Shown piece after piece: positions 16,681-25,297 of a DNA stretch of 38,597 nucleotides. Location of the stretch: the NCBI GenBank assembly GCA_951800145.1, contig CATOJE010000032.1, positions 1-38,597 on the forward strand. Reading direction: 5' to 3'. A model generated the notes under the pieces. That model did no database searches. It was not told where the DNA came from and worked only from the letters and a program-made list of their open reading frames with translations. Made by a program: the position numbers and the translations under genes. Source of the DNA: an uncultured Lachnospiraceae bacterium. Lineage in GTDB: Bacteria > Bacillota > Clostridia > Lachnospirales > Lachnospiraceae. How positions within the stretch are numbered: position 1 is the stretch's first letter; every line of letters begins with the position of its first letter.

Positions 16681-18687
16681 ATGCCGAATCGATTATCATT
16701 TGAAAAGTCCCCTTATCTTTTACAGCATAAGGACAACCCGGTAGACTGGTATCCCTGGAGCGGGGAGGCCTTTCGGAAGGCTGCAGAAGAGGAAAAGCCC
16801 ATCCTCCTCAGCATCGGATATTCTACCTGCCACTGGTGCCATGTAATGGCTCATGAATCCTTTGAGGATGAGGAGGTGGCCGATATTTTAAACCATGGAT
16901 ATGTCTGTATCAAGCTTGACCGGGAGGAGCGTCCGGACATCGATGCTGTATATATGTCCGTCTGCCAGGCCATGACCGGTTCTGGAGGATGGCCCCTTAC
17001 CATCATTATGACGCCGGAGCAAAAGCCGTTTTTTGCAGGAACCTATTTTCCCAGGGATTCCTGTTATGGAAGACCTGGGCTAAAGGATATATTGAGACAG
17101 ATCTTAGTGTTATGGAACCATCAAAGAAGCCAGCTTCTCCAAAGCAGCGAGCAGATCACCGCTGCCATTCAGCCTGAACGGCCTGCCGGAAGAAGCACCC
17201 CAAGTCGAAGCCTTCTGGAGCGCGCCTGCCGCATGCTTCAAAATCAGTTTGATCCGCAGTGGGGCGGATTTGGAGATGCGCCGAAATTTCCTTCTCCTCA
17301 TAATCTGCTGTTTTTAATGGAATATTCCCGGAGGGAAGCCCTCCCCCTCGCCCTCTCTATGGCAGAGCTCACCCTGGAAAAAATGGCGGATGGCGGAATC
17401 CACGATCAAATCGGCGGCGGTTTTTCCCGGTATTCCACCGATGAAGCATGGCTGATTCCTCATTTTGAGAAAATGCTGTATGACAATGCCCTGCTGATCC
17501 TGGCCTATCTTGAAGCCTTCTGTATTACCCAAAAATCAGGCTACAAAGACATAGTCCATCGGACTGCTGGTTATATTCTTCGGGAATTAATGGATGAGCA
17601 AGGGGGCTTTTACTGCGGGCAGGATGCTGACAGTGATGGAATCGAAGGCAGCTATTATGTCTTTACCCCACGGGAAATCACGCAAGTACTTGGAGAGAAG
17701 GATGGAAAAGCCTTTTGCCATCAATATGGGATCTCAGAAGCAGGGAATTTTGAAGGAAAGAATATTCCGAATCGAATCGGCCTTACTGGTCCCGGCTGGA
17801 GGCCAAAGGATCCCCGACTAAAACAGCTGTACCTTTACAGAAAAAAACGGGCAGCGCTCCACAGAGACCATAAAATCCTCCTCTCCTGGAACGCCTGGGC
17901 CATCACCGCACTGGCCAGGACCGGCGCCTGTCTGGGAGAGCCCTCTTATCTGGAGGCAGCAAAGAAGGCACACCGCTTTATCCGAAGCCATATGGCCAGG
18001 GAGGAGACAAGCCAGCGCCTTTATCTCCGTTTTTGTGACGGGGAAGCCGCACATGAGGGGCAGCTGGAAGACTATGGGGTATATGCCCTGGCACTGCTGA
18101 CCTTATATCAGGCTACCTTTCAGCCAGAATACCTGGAGGAGGCGATCCTCCGGGCAGAGCAGTGCATCGCCTTATTTGAAGACATAAAGGCAGGGGGCTA
18201 TTATCTCAATGCATCCGACGCGGCGCCGCTGATCGCCCGGCCAAAGGAGGTGTATGACGGAGCGCTTCCCTCCGGCAATTCTGTGATGGCCATGGTCCTT
18301 CAGCGCTTGGCCTTTCTTACTGGAGAATCGAAATGGCAGCAGGCTGCCAAAAGGCAGATGGAGTACTGCGCCTTCGAAATCCAGGACTATCCTGCCGGCT
18401 CCAGCTTCGCCCTGCTCGCCATGGCAGAAGCCTTATATCCCCACCGGGAGCTGATCTGCGTTTCCAGGGCAGGGATCCCGGAGGAGCTTATGCTGCCGCA
18501 AAGCTCTATCCTCCTTCGTGATGCCTCCGTCCTGGTAAAAACAGCGGAAAATGCCTCTCAGCTGGAGAAATGTGTTCCTTTTTCTGCTGCTTATCCCCTT
18601 CCCCAGGAAGGGTGCCTTTACTATCTCTGTGAAAACGGGACCTGCCGGGCGCCTGTCAGCCAGCTTAGCCAAAGTATTCTCTCGTAG
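16681..18687 (+). CDS. yyaL: YyaL family thioredoxin-domain protein (DUF255)
   Basis: A 668-residue protein of the YyaL/SPATA20 type. The N-terminal thioredoxin-like domain starts [20 protein letters not shown] and holds the motif [16 protein letters not shown] (~residue 50). The rest is an (alpha/alpha) toroid like N-acylglucosamine 2-epimerases, containing [14 protein letters not shown] and [12 protein letters not shown]. The molecular function is unknown. The ATG at 16681 has AGGAGGG seven bases upstream. Length matches the family. An MKRK mini-ORF with its own AAGGAG site sits at 16626-16640. Confidence 0.9.
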   Translation: MPNRLSFEKSPYLLQHKDNPVDWYPWSGEAFRKAAEEEKPILLSIGYSTCHWCHVMAHESFEDEEVADILNHGYVCIKLDREERPDIDAVYMSVCQAMTGSGGWPLTIIMTPEQKPFFAGTYFPRDSCYGRPGLKDILRQILVLWNHQRSQLLQSSEQITAAIQPERPAGRSTPSRSLLERACRMLQNQFDPQWGGFGDAPKFPSPHNLLFLMEYSRREALPLALSMAELTLEKMADGGIHDQIGGGFSRYSTDEAWLIPHFEKMLYDNALLILAYLEAFCITQKSGYKDIVHRTAGYILRELMDEQGGFYCGQDADSDGIEGSYYVFTPREITQVLGEKDGKAFCHQYGISEAGNFEGKNIPNRIGLTGPGWRPKDPRLKQLYLYRKKRAALHRDHKILLSWNAWAITALARTGACLGEPSYLEAAKKAHRFIRSHMAREETSQRLYLRFCDGEAAHEGQLEDYGVYALALLTLYQATFQPEYLEEAILRAEQCIALFEDIKAGGYYLNASDAAPLIARPKEVYDGALPSGNSVMAMVLQRLAFLTGESKWQQAAKRQMEYCAFEIQDYPAGSSFALLAMAEALYPHRELICVSRAGIPEELMLPQSSILLRDASVLVKTAENASQLEKCVPFSAAYPLPQEGCLYYLCENGTCRAPVSQLSQSILS

Positions 18688-18797
18688 CTTTTTTCACCTC
18701 CAGCCAAAAGCAGGCCATGGCATACAGGTTCCTGCCGTTCACAGCAACAAAATGCACACAAAATGGCCATTCTGTCCATTTTAGCGCCGAAACCCTC

Positions 18798-18877
18798 GGG
18801 TTTCCTGTGACTTTCACTCACAGGCATCGGGCCCTGTGGGTCAAACGCCTCGCGGGATACTACCTGTGAACAGTAGC
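18798..18877. repeat. Dispersed repeat, copy C
   Basis: Contains GGGTTTCCTGTGAC, TTCACTCACAGGCATCGG and GCGGGATACTACC, ending GAACAGTAG. The right half matches the ends of copies A and B; the left half (TTCACTCACAG, CCCTGT) matches copy E at 32411-32452. It lies in the 401-bp gap 18688-19088, which holds no other recognisable gene apart from the promoter and leader listed separately. Confidence 0.6.
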
Positions 18878-18915
18878 CCTCACCTGCATTAAAAAGGAAA
18901 CGTATCACTTATCCG

Positions 18916-18944
18916 TAGACTAGCGATTGTGGAGATGGTATAAT
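18916..18944 (+). promoter_or_regulatory. Candidate promoter of APH-like kinase gene
   Basis: TAGACT (18916-18921), 17-bp spacer and TATAAT (18939-18944) lie about 145 bases upstream of the ATG at 19089, which leaves a long 5' leader. Confidence 0.5.
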
Positions 18945-19011
18945 AGCAGCAGATGATGCAGACAGCCAGCTGGACCATCGTCCTGGCAGATTCCAGCAAA
19001 TTCGGCCAGGC

Positions 19012-19038
19012 AGCAGGATCCAAGGTGGTGATCCTGCC
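19012..19038 (+). promoter_or_regulatory. Hairpin in the 5' leader of the kinase-like gene
   Basis: GCAGGATC and GATCCTGC form an 8-bp stem with a 10-base loop in the ~140-nt untranslated leader. No U-tract follows directly. I do not recognise a riboswitch or T-box class. Confidence 0.3.
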
Positions 19039-19088
19039 TTAGCCATAAATCATTTTGGGGAATATTTTTGATAAAAGGAGAATGCACT

Positions 19089-20120
19089 ATGCCAGAGCAA
19101 AAATCAGTATTAACAGCCTCCGCCATAAAATCCCTGTTAAGCGCCAGCTACGGCTTATCCATAGTGAAGGTGTCGCCTTTTGAGCATGGCAGCGCAAATT
19201 GCTACTGTGTTGCTGACGATCATGCCATGTATTTCCTTAAAGAATACCAAAGCCGTTTTACAGAAGCAGATCTAAACTGTGAAACAGCTCTGGTGGATTA
19301 TCTTATAAAGCAAAACTATCCAACCGCGGCAATCATCCCCACCCTGCAGGGCAGGCTGTATCTGAAATACCAAGGCCGATTGATTCTTCTGCAAAAATAT
19401 ATATGCGGAAAAACATATATAAAGCAAAGATTGCCGCAGCATCTGCTAATGGAGTCAGCAGGCTTGCTTGGCAAAATGCACAGCCTTCTTCACGACTACA
19501 TGCTTCCCTGCGAAATGGACGCCCAATGGCTAAAATCATTCTGTCCAGACCAGCTTGCAGAAGAATATGACAAGCTTCTTGAAGTACTGGAAGCCCAAGG
19601 GAATGACAAATTTTATGAGCGCATCAAGCAGGACATCCAGTACAAAAAACATCTTGCTTATGAAATGCCTCACTTTAACCGCTATTATGATGGAATTACC
19701 TATTGCGCAACCCACGGGGATTATTCCTGCTTTCAGTATATTTGCGATCACGAGCATATAATAGCAGTGATTGACTTTTCCTCCGCAAAAACGCTCCCGG
19801 TTGTATGGGAGATCATGCGCTCTTATGTCCAATCATCCGATTCATGTAAAGACGGCAAAGAATTTAATGTACATGATTTTTGCAGCTATGTCAGAACCTA
19901 TTTGCGCTATGCACCTCTAAATAAACAGGATCTTGCAGCAATGCCATATGTATATCTGAATCAGCTTATTCGAAGTAAGTACGGATACAAAGAGTATTTG
20001 ATTACAAAAACAGAAAACAGAGAGGAATTAATCCGATTTGCATTTTGGAGAACTGACATATGCCGGGAAATTTTTCGAAAGAAAGAAGCACTGTCTGTTC
20101 AATTATATTCACTGTTGTAG
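19089..20120 (+). CDS. Aminoglycoside phosphotransferase/choline kinase fold protein (CotS-like), altered active site
   Basis: A 343-residue protein with a protein-kinase-like fold. The N-lobe contains VSPFEHGSANCYCV and YFLKEYQSRF (candidate ATP-binding Lys). The C-lobe has ATHGDYSCFQYICD and IAVIDFSSAK, matching the APH catalytic HGDxxxxN and IDF motifs. In HGDYSCFQ the metal-ligand Asn is replaced by Gln, so activity is questionable. Firmicute relatives include spore-coat CotS/YsxE types. The ATG at 19089 has AAAAGGAG eight bases upstream. No partner gene adjoins it, so the substrate is unknown. Confidence 0.72.
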   Translation: MPEQKSVLTASAIKSLLSASYGLSIVKVSPFEHGSANCYCVADDHAMYFLKEYQSRFTEADLNCETALVDYLIKQNYPTAAIIPTLQGRLYLKYQGRLILLQKYICGKTYIKQRLPQHLLMESAGLLGKMHSLLHDYMLPCEMDAQWLKSFCPDQLAEEYDKLLEVLEAQGNDKFYERIKQDIQYKKHLAYEMPHFNRYYDGITYCATHGDYSCFQYICDHEHIIAVIDFSSAKTLPVVWEIMRSYVQSSDSCKDGKEFNVHDFCSYVRTYLRYAPLNKQDLAAMPYVYLNQLIRSKYGYKEYLITKTENREELIRFAFWRTDICREIFRKKEALSVQLYSLL

Positions 20121-20193
20121 CATGGGCAAGTAAACACAGTCTCTATATCAAGCGGCTGGGCCTTTTATTTTGACAACGTCTGAAATTTAAGCG

Positions 20194-20231
20194 CTTACTA
20201 CCAAAAAACGCCGTTTTTTATTTGGTAAGAA
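20194..20231. terminator. Bidirectional terminator-like palindrome
   Basis: CTTAC-TA-CCAAAAAACG and CGTTTTTTATTTGGTAAG form an extended stem. It lies between the convergent kinase-like gene and the decayed SirTM gene and has A/T tracts suitable for both directions. Confidence 0.55.
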
Positions 20232-20262
20232 CCTATTCATCGCCTACACTTCAAAAGTACGA

Positions 20263-20635
20263 TTATACCGAGAATAATACATCTTTTATATCGCTTTGAA
20301 TGCAAACAGCTTTTTTACTTAACTCCGATGGTGCAAACGCTTCACCATAATTTATGCTGATATAATAAACGTCTGGATTGTCATAAGCCATTTGCCAAAA
20401 TGGATACTTAATAATACTTGGGGTATTCATACCAACGCCAAGTTCCAAAAGCAGCACTTAAAACCCCTTTATGACTGCGAATAAAATCCGAGTATCTTTC
20501 ACCTGTCTGATACCATTCTTTATCTTGAACAAGGGTGTCATCCGCTCTTAAATTCATCGTCATCGATTTTCCGCATGCAGGACAACGGGGAATTAACTCA
20601 GCAGGTATTTTCATATCTGTCTGCCGTGTAAGCAT
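20263..20635 (-). pseudogene. SirTM-type sirtuin, C-terminal remnant with frameshift
   Basis: Two frames (20408-20635 and 20263-20457) together give the C-terminal half of a macrodomain-linked sirtuin: IPAELIPRCPACGKSMTMNL (zinc Cys pair), then DTLVQDKEWYQTGERYSDF, then after a frameshift near 20457 LLLELGVGMNTPSIIKYPFW and VYYISINYGEAFAP. The N-terminal NAD-binding half is missing. The SirTM family ADP-ribosylates lipoylated GcvH-like proteins in operons with a macrodomain hydrolase; the matching macrodomain remnant lies directly upstream. It cannot be functional. Confidence 0.85.
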
Positions 20636-20636
20636 A

Positions 20637-20849
20637 TCACGGATAACCCTTTTTAATTCTTTTATCTACCTGCAAAAAATCAACTACTGTCTGTACCGCA
20701 ATTTCAGCCGCTTTTTCCTGCGGAAAATGAAACTCTCCTGTAGAAATGCAGCAAATCATCAGCTTATCGCAAGCCAATCGCAACTGGATACCGCTGACGC
20801 TGTGAATGATGTTATCCACGCAGGAATGACAAAATTGCTTCCCCGGCAT
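20637..20849 (-). pseudogene. Macrodomain (protein-ADP-ribose hydrolase) remnant with internal deletion
   Basis: The frame joins an N-terminal part (FCHSCVDNIIHSVSGIQLRL, matching the zinc-macrodomain CxDNxIHSxAGxQLR block) directly to the C-terminal block (ICCISTGEFHFPQEKAAEIA and VQTVVDFL). About a hundred central residues expected between them are gone, as is the N-terminus. It sits immediately upstream of the SirTM remnant in the order seen in intact SirTM/macrodomain operons. Confidence 0.85.
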
Positions 20850-20919
20850 TGCAGCTTCCTCAATCGAATCCGCGAAAGCCCATAAAATCAGGCTTTCTGC
20901 CCTTCTCTATATTACCTCT

Positions 20920-21144
20920 TTATAAATTCTTTACTGCCTTCTCAAACTCCTGCTCTGTTTCAAGGAAATGATACGGCTCATACTCCCCATAGGCAGAGGG
21001 ACGGCTGATTGTCACCAGTTGAATAGTGTCATATTCTACAGCCTTTATCAGCTTTTTCTTAAAATCTGCAAGATGCTGGCCATGTGATGTCTGCAAGGCC
21101 AAACAACCTGTATCACCGAATTTCTTTGCTATCAGATAACACAT
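20920..21144 (-). CDS. DUF6718-like small protein
   Basis: A 74-residue protein starting MCYLIAKKFGDTGCLALQTS and containing LVTISRPSAYGEYEPYHF. It resembles the small Clostridial family I recall as DUF6718, of unknown function. The ATG at 21144 overlaps the 3' end of the RelA/SpoT-like remnant by about 30 bases and has an AGGAAG nearby. A second, broken copy is at 25137-25297. This copy is full length, but its upstream partner is broken, so expression is uncertain. Confidence 0.65.
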   Translation of the reverse strand: MCYLIAKKFGDTGCLALQTSHGQHLADFKKKLIKAVEYDTIQLVTISRPSAYGEYEPYHFLETEQEFEKAVKNL

Positions 21145-21494
21145 TTCCAAGTACTTCCTTAAACTCACTTTCGTTTTTTATCTTACCACTTTCATATGCC
21201 TGACGCAAGCGATACCCAACCTGTTCTTTATATTTCCTTTTATAGACATATTTATGCAACCAGTTATTCAGCTCACGGTCATAGTAGGTATTGGATTTCT
21301 ATAGGATAATGATAGCTGCTTAACTGGAAATATACATGGACTCCCCGATACCCATCATCCTTCGACTTTCCACCAGACATATCTGCTACCCGCATTTTAT
21401 CATACCCGGACATCTGCAGGACATCCTCGTAGGTATCACAGAGGGTACGGAATCCAAGTAAATCATTAAATACTTTTGCTGTCTGATGATCCAT
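21113..21494 (-). pseudogene. RelA/SpoT-like domain protein, C-terminal remnant (left copy)
   Basis: Reads DHQTAKVFNDLLGFRTLCDT, then VADMSGGKSKDDGYRGVHVY and HYPIEIQ, then after a frameshift near 21300 TYYDRELNNWLHKYVYKRKY and QVGYRLRQAYESGKIK to a stop at 21113. The DDGYRGVHVYF and HYPIEIQ blocks are typical of RelA/SpoT nucleotidyltransferase-like domains. The N-terminal part is missing: upstream of DHQTAK the sequence turns into an IS200 TnpA fragment. A sister copy is at 25266-25715. Confidence 0.8.
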
Positions 21495-21519
21495 CTTTTC
21501 TCAATATATCTTCCAAGCT

Positions 21520-21660
21520 GTCACCTTCCTGATCAATTCTTTATATTCCATCTACAGTTTTCGGGATGTATTCCCTTTCATATACTGAAGCAGCTTGCCT
21601 GCTGACAGATGCGGCCGCACAGATGCCAGAAGATGGATGTGAGTCTGGCATATCTTACGT
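21520..21660 (-). pseudogene. IS200-family TnpA fragment
   Basis: The minus-strand frame gives QTHIHLLASVRPHLSAGKLL then QYMKGNTSRKL followed by a stop. THIHLL is the HUH motif of IS200/IS605 Y1 transposases, and LSAGKLLQYMKGNTSRKL is the adjoining helix. Only the middle of the ~130-residue protein remains. It abuts the truncated left RelA-like copy and marks an old insertion or rearrangement boundary. Confidence 0.75.
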
Positions 21661-21726
21661 ATCAACTTTCTTGTCCTTATCGCAATTCTTTCCCGCTAGT
21701 ACTGGTTTTCGGTACTTTAAATAGCA

Positions 21727-22968
21727 TTATTTATTTCCACCAGGAAGTGCCAACTTTTCTTTTTCCCCTATCATTGCTGTACCCGTTTCTGCACTCTGGG
21801 TTCTATTCATATCAAGTGCCAAGGTCTGATTTTGTATGGTTTCAAGTATTCCTGCAGTAATCTGTCCTGTCTGCTCTAAAATCTTATCTTTACTCTGTAA
21901 AAATCCATCAATGATTTGAGACTGTCTTTGAGAAATTGCCTCTATCTGTTGAGTGTAATGCTTGGCTTGTAATGCCATATCCTCTTCGATTCTCTTCATA
22001 TAAATCTTGTGAGAAGGAGAACCTTCCTCATATTTTTCAAGGATAGATAATAACTCTGGTAGTCTCTCTGTATTATATCTGTCATCATCTTCTTGGATTT
22101 TTGTGCCTAATTCATCATAAAAGCTCTCAATATCCTTAATTACCTGCAAGGAACCTTTTTCAATGATGAGTAGTCTTTTCTCTGCCACCCCATTGAGTTT
22201 TTCCTGTAATGTCAAAATGGCCTGTGCCATCACAGTAAGTCCCTGTGCTCTCGCCTGCTCTAAGGCTATCTGACTTTCTGTTTCGAACTGAAGAATATCT
22301 AATCTTGCCTGTTTCATAACCTCAATTCGGTCTGTTTCCATATGTGCAAGACGAATCTTTGTATCAGCCTCAATCTCTGCAATCTTTACTTTGTCTGGTT
22401 CATAGGTTGTTGTAGAACGGCTTCCCCCACCACTTGAACCACCACCAAAAAGCCCTTTAATAAATCCTCCAATTTTACCAAAAAATCCCATGTTCTTATC
22501 CTCCTGATCATTTGGCAATTTTCCAAGTAACACTCGTTCTACCTGGTTACTTCTAAATCTTCCTAAAGTACATACATTTGCGAAATGCTCACAATTATTA
22601 AATGCTAAATGATATCCCTTATCTCCCAAACAAGCTCTTGCATATGTAACAATTTGTTCTGGGGCATATAAATCTTGAAATTCTTCATCTGTATATTCTT
22701 TAATTTCAAGGATTCCACCCTTTAAGAAATATTCTAAATCAGATGATATTACTTCTGGTTTTGACCAATCCAGGATGCTATCGTCTTCTTTACCTGTAAA
22801 ATGAATCACCTCTTCATCTGATACATATACTCCGTGATGGGCATATAAGCCGCCTATACGCCGAACTCTAACATGGTCTCCCATTTTAGGCTTCCTTTGG
22901 ATCCAGCTTTCTGAAACTGTAAAATCCGCATCAATAACAGGCGGCTTTGCTATGATATTATCATCCAT
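21727..22968 (-). CDS. LRAT-domain (NlpC/P60 superfamily) protein with long coiled coil
   Basis: A 413-residue protein. Residues ~25-150 form a lecithin:retinol acyltransferase-like domain: GDHVRVRRIGGLYAHHGVYV with catalytic His44, EVIHFTG with His56, and NNCEHFANVCTLGRFRSNQV with nucleophile Cys126, so the triad is complete. LRAT-like enzymes act as thioesterases, acyltransferases or phospholipases on acyl lipids. A glycine-rich amphipathic stretch (GFFGKIGGFIKGLFGGG, ~161-177) follows, then ~220 residues of charged coiled coil, ending in a short tail. It is 15 bp downstream of the 695-residue partner, with AAGAGGA before the ATG. Function is unknown; lipid-targeting is inferred. Confidence 0.8.
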   Translation of the reverse strand: MDDNIIAKPPVIDADFTVSESWIQRKPKMGDHVRVRRIGGLYAHHGVYVSDEEVIHFTGKEDDSILDWSKPEVISSDLEYFLKGGILEIKEYTDEEFQDLYAPEQIVTYARACLGDKGYHLAFNNCEHFANVCTLGRFRSNQVERVLLGKLPNDQEDKNMGFFGKIGGFIKGLFGGGSSGGGSRSTTTYEPDKVKIAEIEADTKIRLAHMETDRIEVMKQARLDILQFETESQIALEQARAQGLTVMAQAILTLQEKLNGVAEKRLLIIEKGSLQVIKDIESFYDELGTKIQEDDDRYNTERLPELLSILEKYEEGSPSHKIYMKRIEEDMALQAKHYTQQIEAISQRQSQIIDGFLQSKDKILEQTGQITAGILETIQNQTLALDMNRTQSAETGTAMIGEKEKLALPGGNK

Positions 22969-22983
22969 AGGATTTTCCTCTTA

Positions 22984-25071
22984 CTATTTCAATAAATCCT
23001 TACGCATTTTGAAAACAAGAGAATTATATTCCTTTTCACGTCTTGCCTTTTCTTCACCATATGCCTTTACATCTGCAAGATAAATGTCATAACTCTTCTG
23101 TTTCAATGCTGCGAATTCATCTAAAATAATTTGCGATATTTTCTGCAGATCATTATCAGCAATGAATTCTAAAATTTCATCAATTTGGATATCAAGCAAG
23201 CTATTTGCCCAATTCAAGATCCAGACTCTGTCCTCTGCATTCCTACAATTGAAAATAATATCCTGTAATGATGACTGAAATATTACCACATATTTGTAAA
23301 GACAACTCTCTGTTTCAAACTTATCCTGTAATTCTCCACCCGCCTGGAATGCAAATTTCTGATAAATACCTTTTCGTTCTTCTTGATAGAATCTATCAAT
23401 CTGATTTTTATATTCCTCTAAAACTGCGATAAGCTGTTCTGGAACAGATGTTTCTAACTCACTATTGGTTGGCATGGCGCCTCTTAGTCCACGCTCAATA
23501 ACCGGTTGCATTTTAAGTTCGATAGCATATCTCAACTGCTGCCAATCCTGATACCAGCCAGACCAAGTTTCTTCTTCGATTCCATCGTCTTCACAGTCAT
23601 GCTTCATATCTTCTTTATAGGTTGTTTTAAACACTCTATAATCTTCTGTCCAACTCTCCCATAGATTTATAGCATTCATTACAAAGGAATGGTTGTCCTC
23701 GAAATATTCAATCTTAAGGAGTGCGTTCTTTATAATCTTTGCTGTATTCTCAGCCAAAAATGAAAAACTTGCTCTCTTTTCCTGTTCTAGTTCTGCCAAC
23801 TCACAAATAGAATTTACACCATCATCAATCTCATCAATTCTGTATTCCAGTTCATCCGCCTGTTTCTTCACAGCAAGGATCTTTGTTTTGATACTGTTCA
23901 TTCCGAGTGAAAACTTTTTCTGGAAAAATCTCTGTCTGTCACGAAGTAATACATTTTCCTCTTGGGTAAGGCCTGGGTTGTCCTCATACTTCTTTGAAAG
24001 TTTAAGGCTGATTAAATTGAAATCCCTTATTACGGAAGCTTTCTTCTCCTCGTAGTAATCTAATTTTTCCATAAGCTCAATACACCACTGCTGCACAGCC
24101 TGATAATATTTGATAACAGAATCATCAATTGCTTTGATGTCATACTTCGCTAATAAAGCTGTATAATCAAAATCTGATGAAAGCAATGTCACTGTCTGCA
24201 ATTCTTCAATCTGAGATTGAAGTTCCTGCAATTGCTCTAATAACTCTGGTTTCTCAAAGTAAATTTTTTTGTAGAGTTCTGTAATCTCTTTATCGTCAAA
24301 AATAGGTAATAACTCATTTTGGGTAAATAGGTCTAGAGTAAATTGAAGGCGTTCCTTTTCTGTATAGTTTGGGTTACCTTCAGCTACATTTTTTTCATAG
24401 TTATTTTCACGCACTAAATCTCTTGAAAAAATCAAATAACATCCATGGTCAGTTGTCCTTCCATAATCACGATCTGTCCAATAATATCTAATATCTCTAT
24501 TGTCTTCCCAATTGTTCCAATCAATAATGACTCCACTAGTCCCTCCGATTTGCCTATTAGAACCAGTATAATAAGGGTATGATGTACCTAAATAAGATAT
24601 CTTTTCAAATTCCGATCTAGTTACTATATTCCAATTTTTATATCCATCTCCATCAAAATTTTCACAGTGTAACTTTGCATCATTTAATGTAATTGACGCG
24701 CCATCACTACGAAAAAATGGTATCTGTGTCGGATTATTCCACAATAGCCCGGTATCTCTATCCAACAATATTTTTGTTTTATTCTTAAAGAAATACCATC
24801 TCTGATTCTTAATTGCCTCAAGAATTCTCTCAATTCCTGTTCCTGATAATTCCAATATCTCTGCATTAATGCTGGATAACTTTCCATCTAATCCAGCTAA
24901 TTGGGCAGCTACTTGTTGCCTTTGCGCCTGATACTGTGCTTGTTCTAAATTTAGTTCTTGCACTCTTTTTGCATTATTCTCATTTTCTATCCCTTCACAG
25001 GATGCTTCTATTTCACGAATCTTTACAAGCAAGTCATCTCTTAGCGTTGTTAATATCGATAAATCACCCAT
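22984..25071 (-). CDS. Large coiled-coil protein with Lcl_C/DUF1566-like domain
   Basis: A 695-residue protein. Residues 1-80 are coiled coil (rich in Gln/Glu/Leu). Residues ~91-220 match the DUF1566/Lcl C-terminal pattern: LLDRDTGLLWNN, then NDAKLHCENFDGDGYKNWNI, then TRSEFEKIS and YYWTDRDYG; this fold is related to C-type lectin/formylglycine-enzyme folds and usually binds ligands. From ~235 to the end it is again long helical coiled coil with no catalytic motif I recognise. The ATG at 25071 follows AGGAGG (10-base spacing). It is the first gene of a two-gene operon with the LRAT-domain protein. No signal peptide or membrane helix, so probably cytosolic. Confidence 0.72.
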   Translation of the reverse strand: MGDLSILTTLRDDLLVKIREIEASCEGIENENNAKRVQELNLEQAQYQAQRQQVAAQLAGLDGKLSSINAEILELSGTGIERILEAIKNQRWYFFKNKTKILLDRDTGLLWNNPTQIPFFRSDGASITLNDAKLHCENFDGDGYKNWNIVTRSEFEKISYLGTSYPYYTGSNRQIGGTSGVIIDWNNWEDNRDIRYYWTDRDYGRTTDHGCYLIFSRDLVRENNYEKNVAEGNPNYTEKERLQFTLDLFTQNELLPIFDDKEITELYKKIYFEKPELLEQLQELQSQIEELQTVTLLSSDFDYTALLAKYDIKAIDDSVIKYYQAVQQWCIELMEKLDYYEEKKASVIRDFNLISLKLSKKYEDNPGLTQEENVLLRDRQRFFQKKFSLGMNSIKTKILAVKKQADELEYRIDEIDDGVNSICELAELEQEKRASFSFLAENTAKIIKNALLKIEYFEDNHSFVMNAINLWESWTEDYRVFKTTYKEDMKHDCEDDGIEEETWSGWYQDWQQLRYAIELKMQPVIERGLRGAMPTNSELETSVPEQLIAVLEEYKNQIDRFYQEERKGIYQKFAFQAGGELQDKFETESCLYKYVVIFQSSLQDIIFNCRNAEDRVWILNWANSLLDIQIDEILEFIADNDLQKISQIILDEFAALKQKSYDIYLADVKAYGEEKARREKEYNSLVFKMRKDLLK

Positions 25072-25136
25072 ACAATTTTATCCTCCTAGCCAGCAAAACC
25101 TTCTAATAACAAACTATCGACTAAATTTTTTTCTTC

Positions 25137-25297
25137 TCAAAAATAAGCAGATGGCCTACTGATTGTCATCAACTGAATCTTATCATATCCAACTGCCTGC
25201 ATCAGCCTCCCTTTAAAATCAGCCAGATGCTGGCATGAGAAGTCTGCAGTGCCACACAGCCTGTATCACCGAATTTCTTCGCAATCAGATAACACAT
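25137..25297 (-). pseudogene. DUF6718-like gene, frameshifted and truncated (right copy)
   Basis: MCYLIAKKFGDTGCVALQTS is intact, then a one-base deletion shifts frame; QHLADFKGRLMQAVGYDKIQ and LMTISRPSAY follow in the next frame and the coding similarity stops at 25137. The left copy continues as GEYEPYHF. The break marks one edge of the inserted cassette. Confidence 0.8.

Larger units (their letters stand above)
21690..25136 (-). mobile_element. AT-rich two-gene cassette inserted between broken gene copies
   Basis: Between the DUF6718 truncation (25137, where the frame breaks off after RPSAY) and the TnpA fragment (21660) lies a visibly AT-richer block containing only two complete genes. 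Its flanks are two paralogous, decayed RelA-like/DUF6718 pairs in the same orientation. No integrase, terminal inverted repeats or target duplication was found, so the transfer mechanism is unknown. Boundaries are approximate. Confidence 0.5.

Noticed and set aside
22984-25071. Diversity-generating retroelement target (because of the Lcl_C/C-lectin-like domain)
   Set aside because: No reverse transcriptase, template repeat or adenine-substitution pattern seen nearby.
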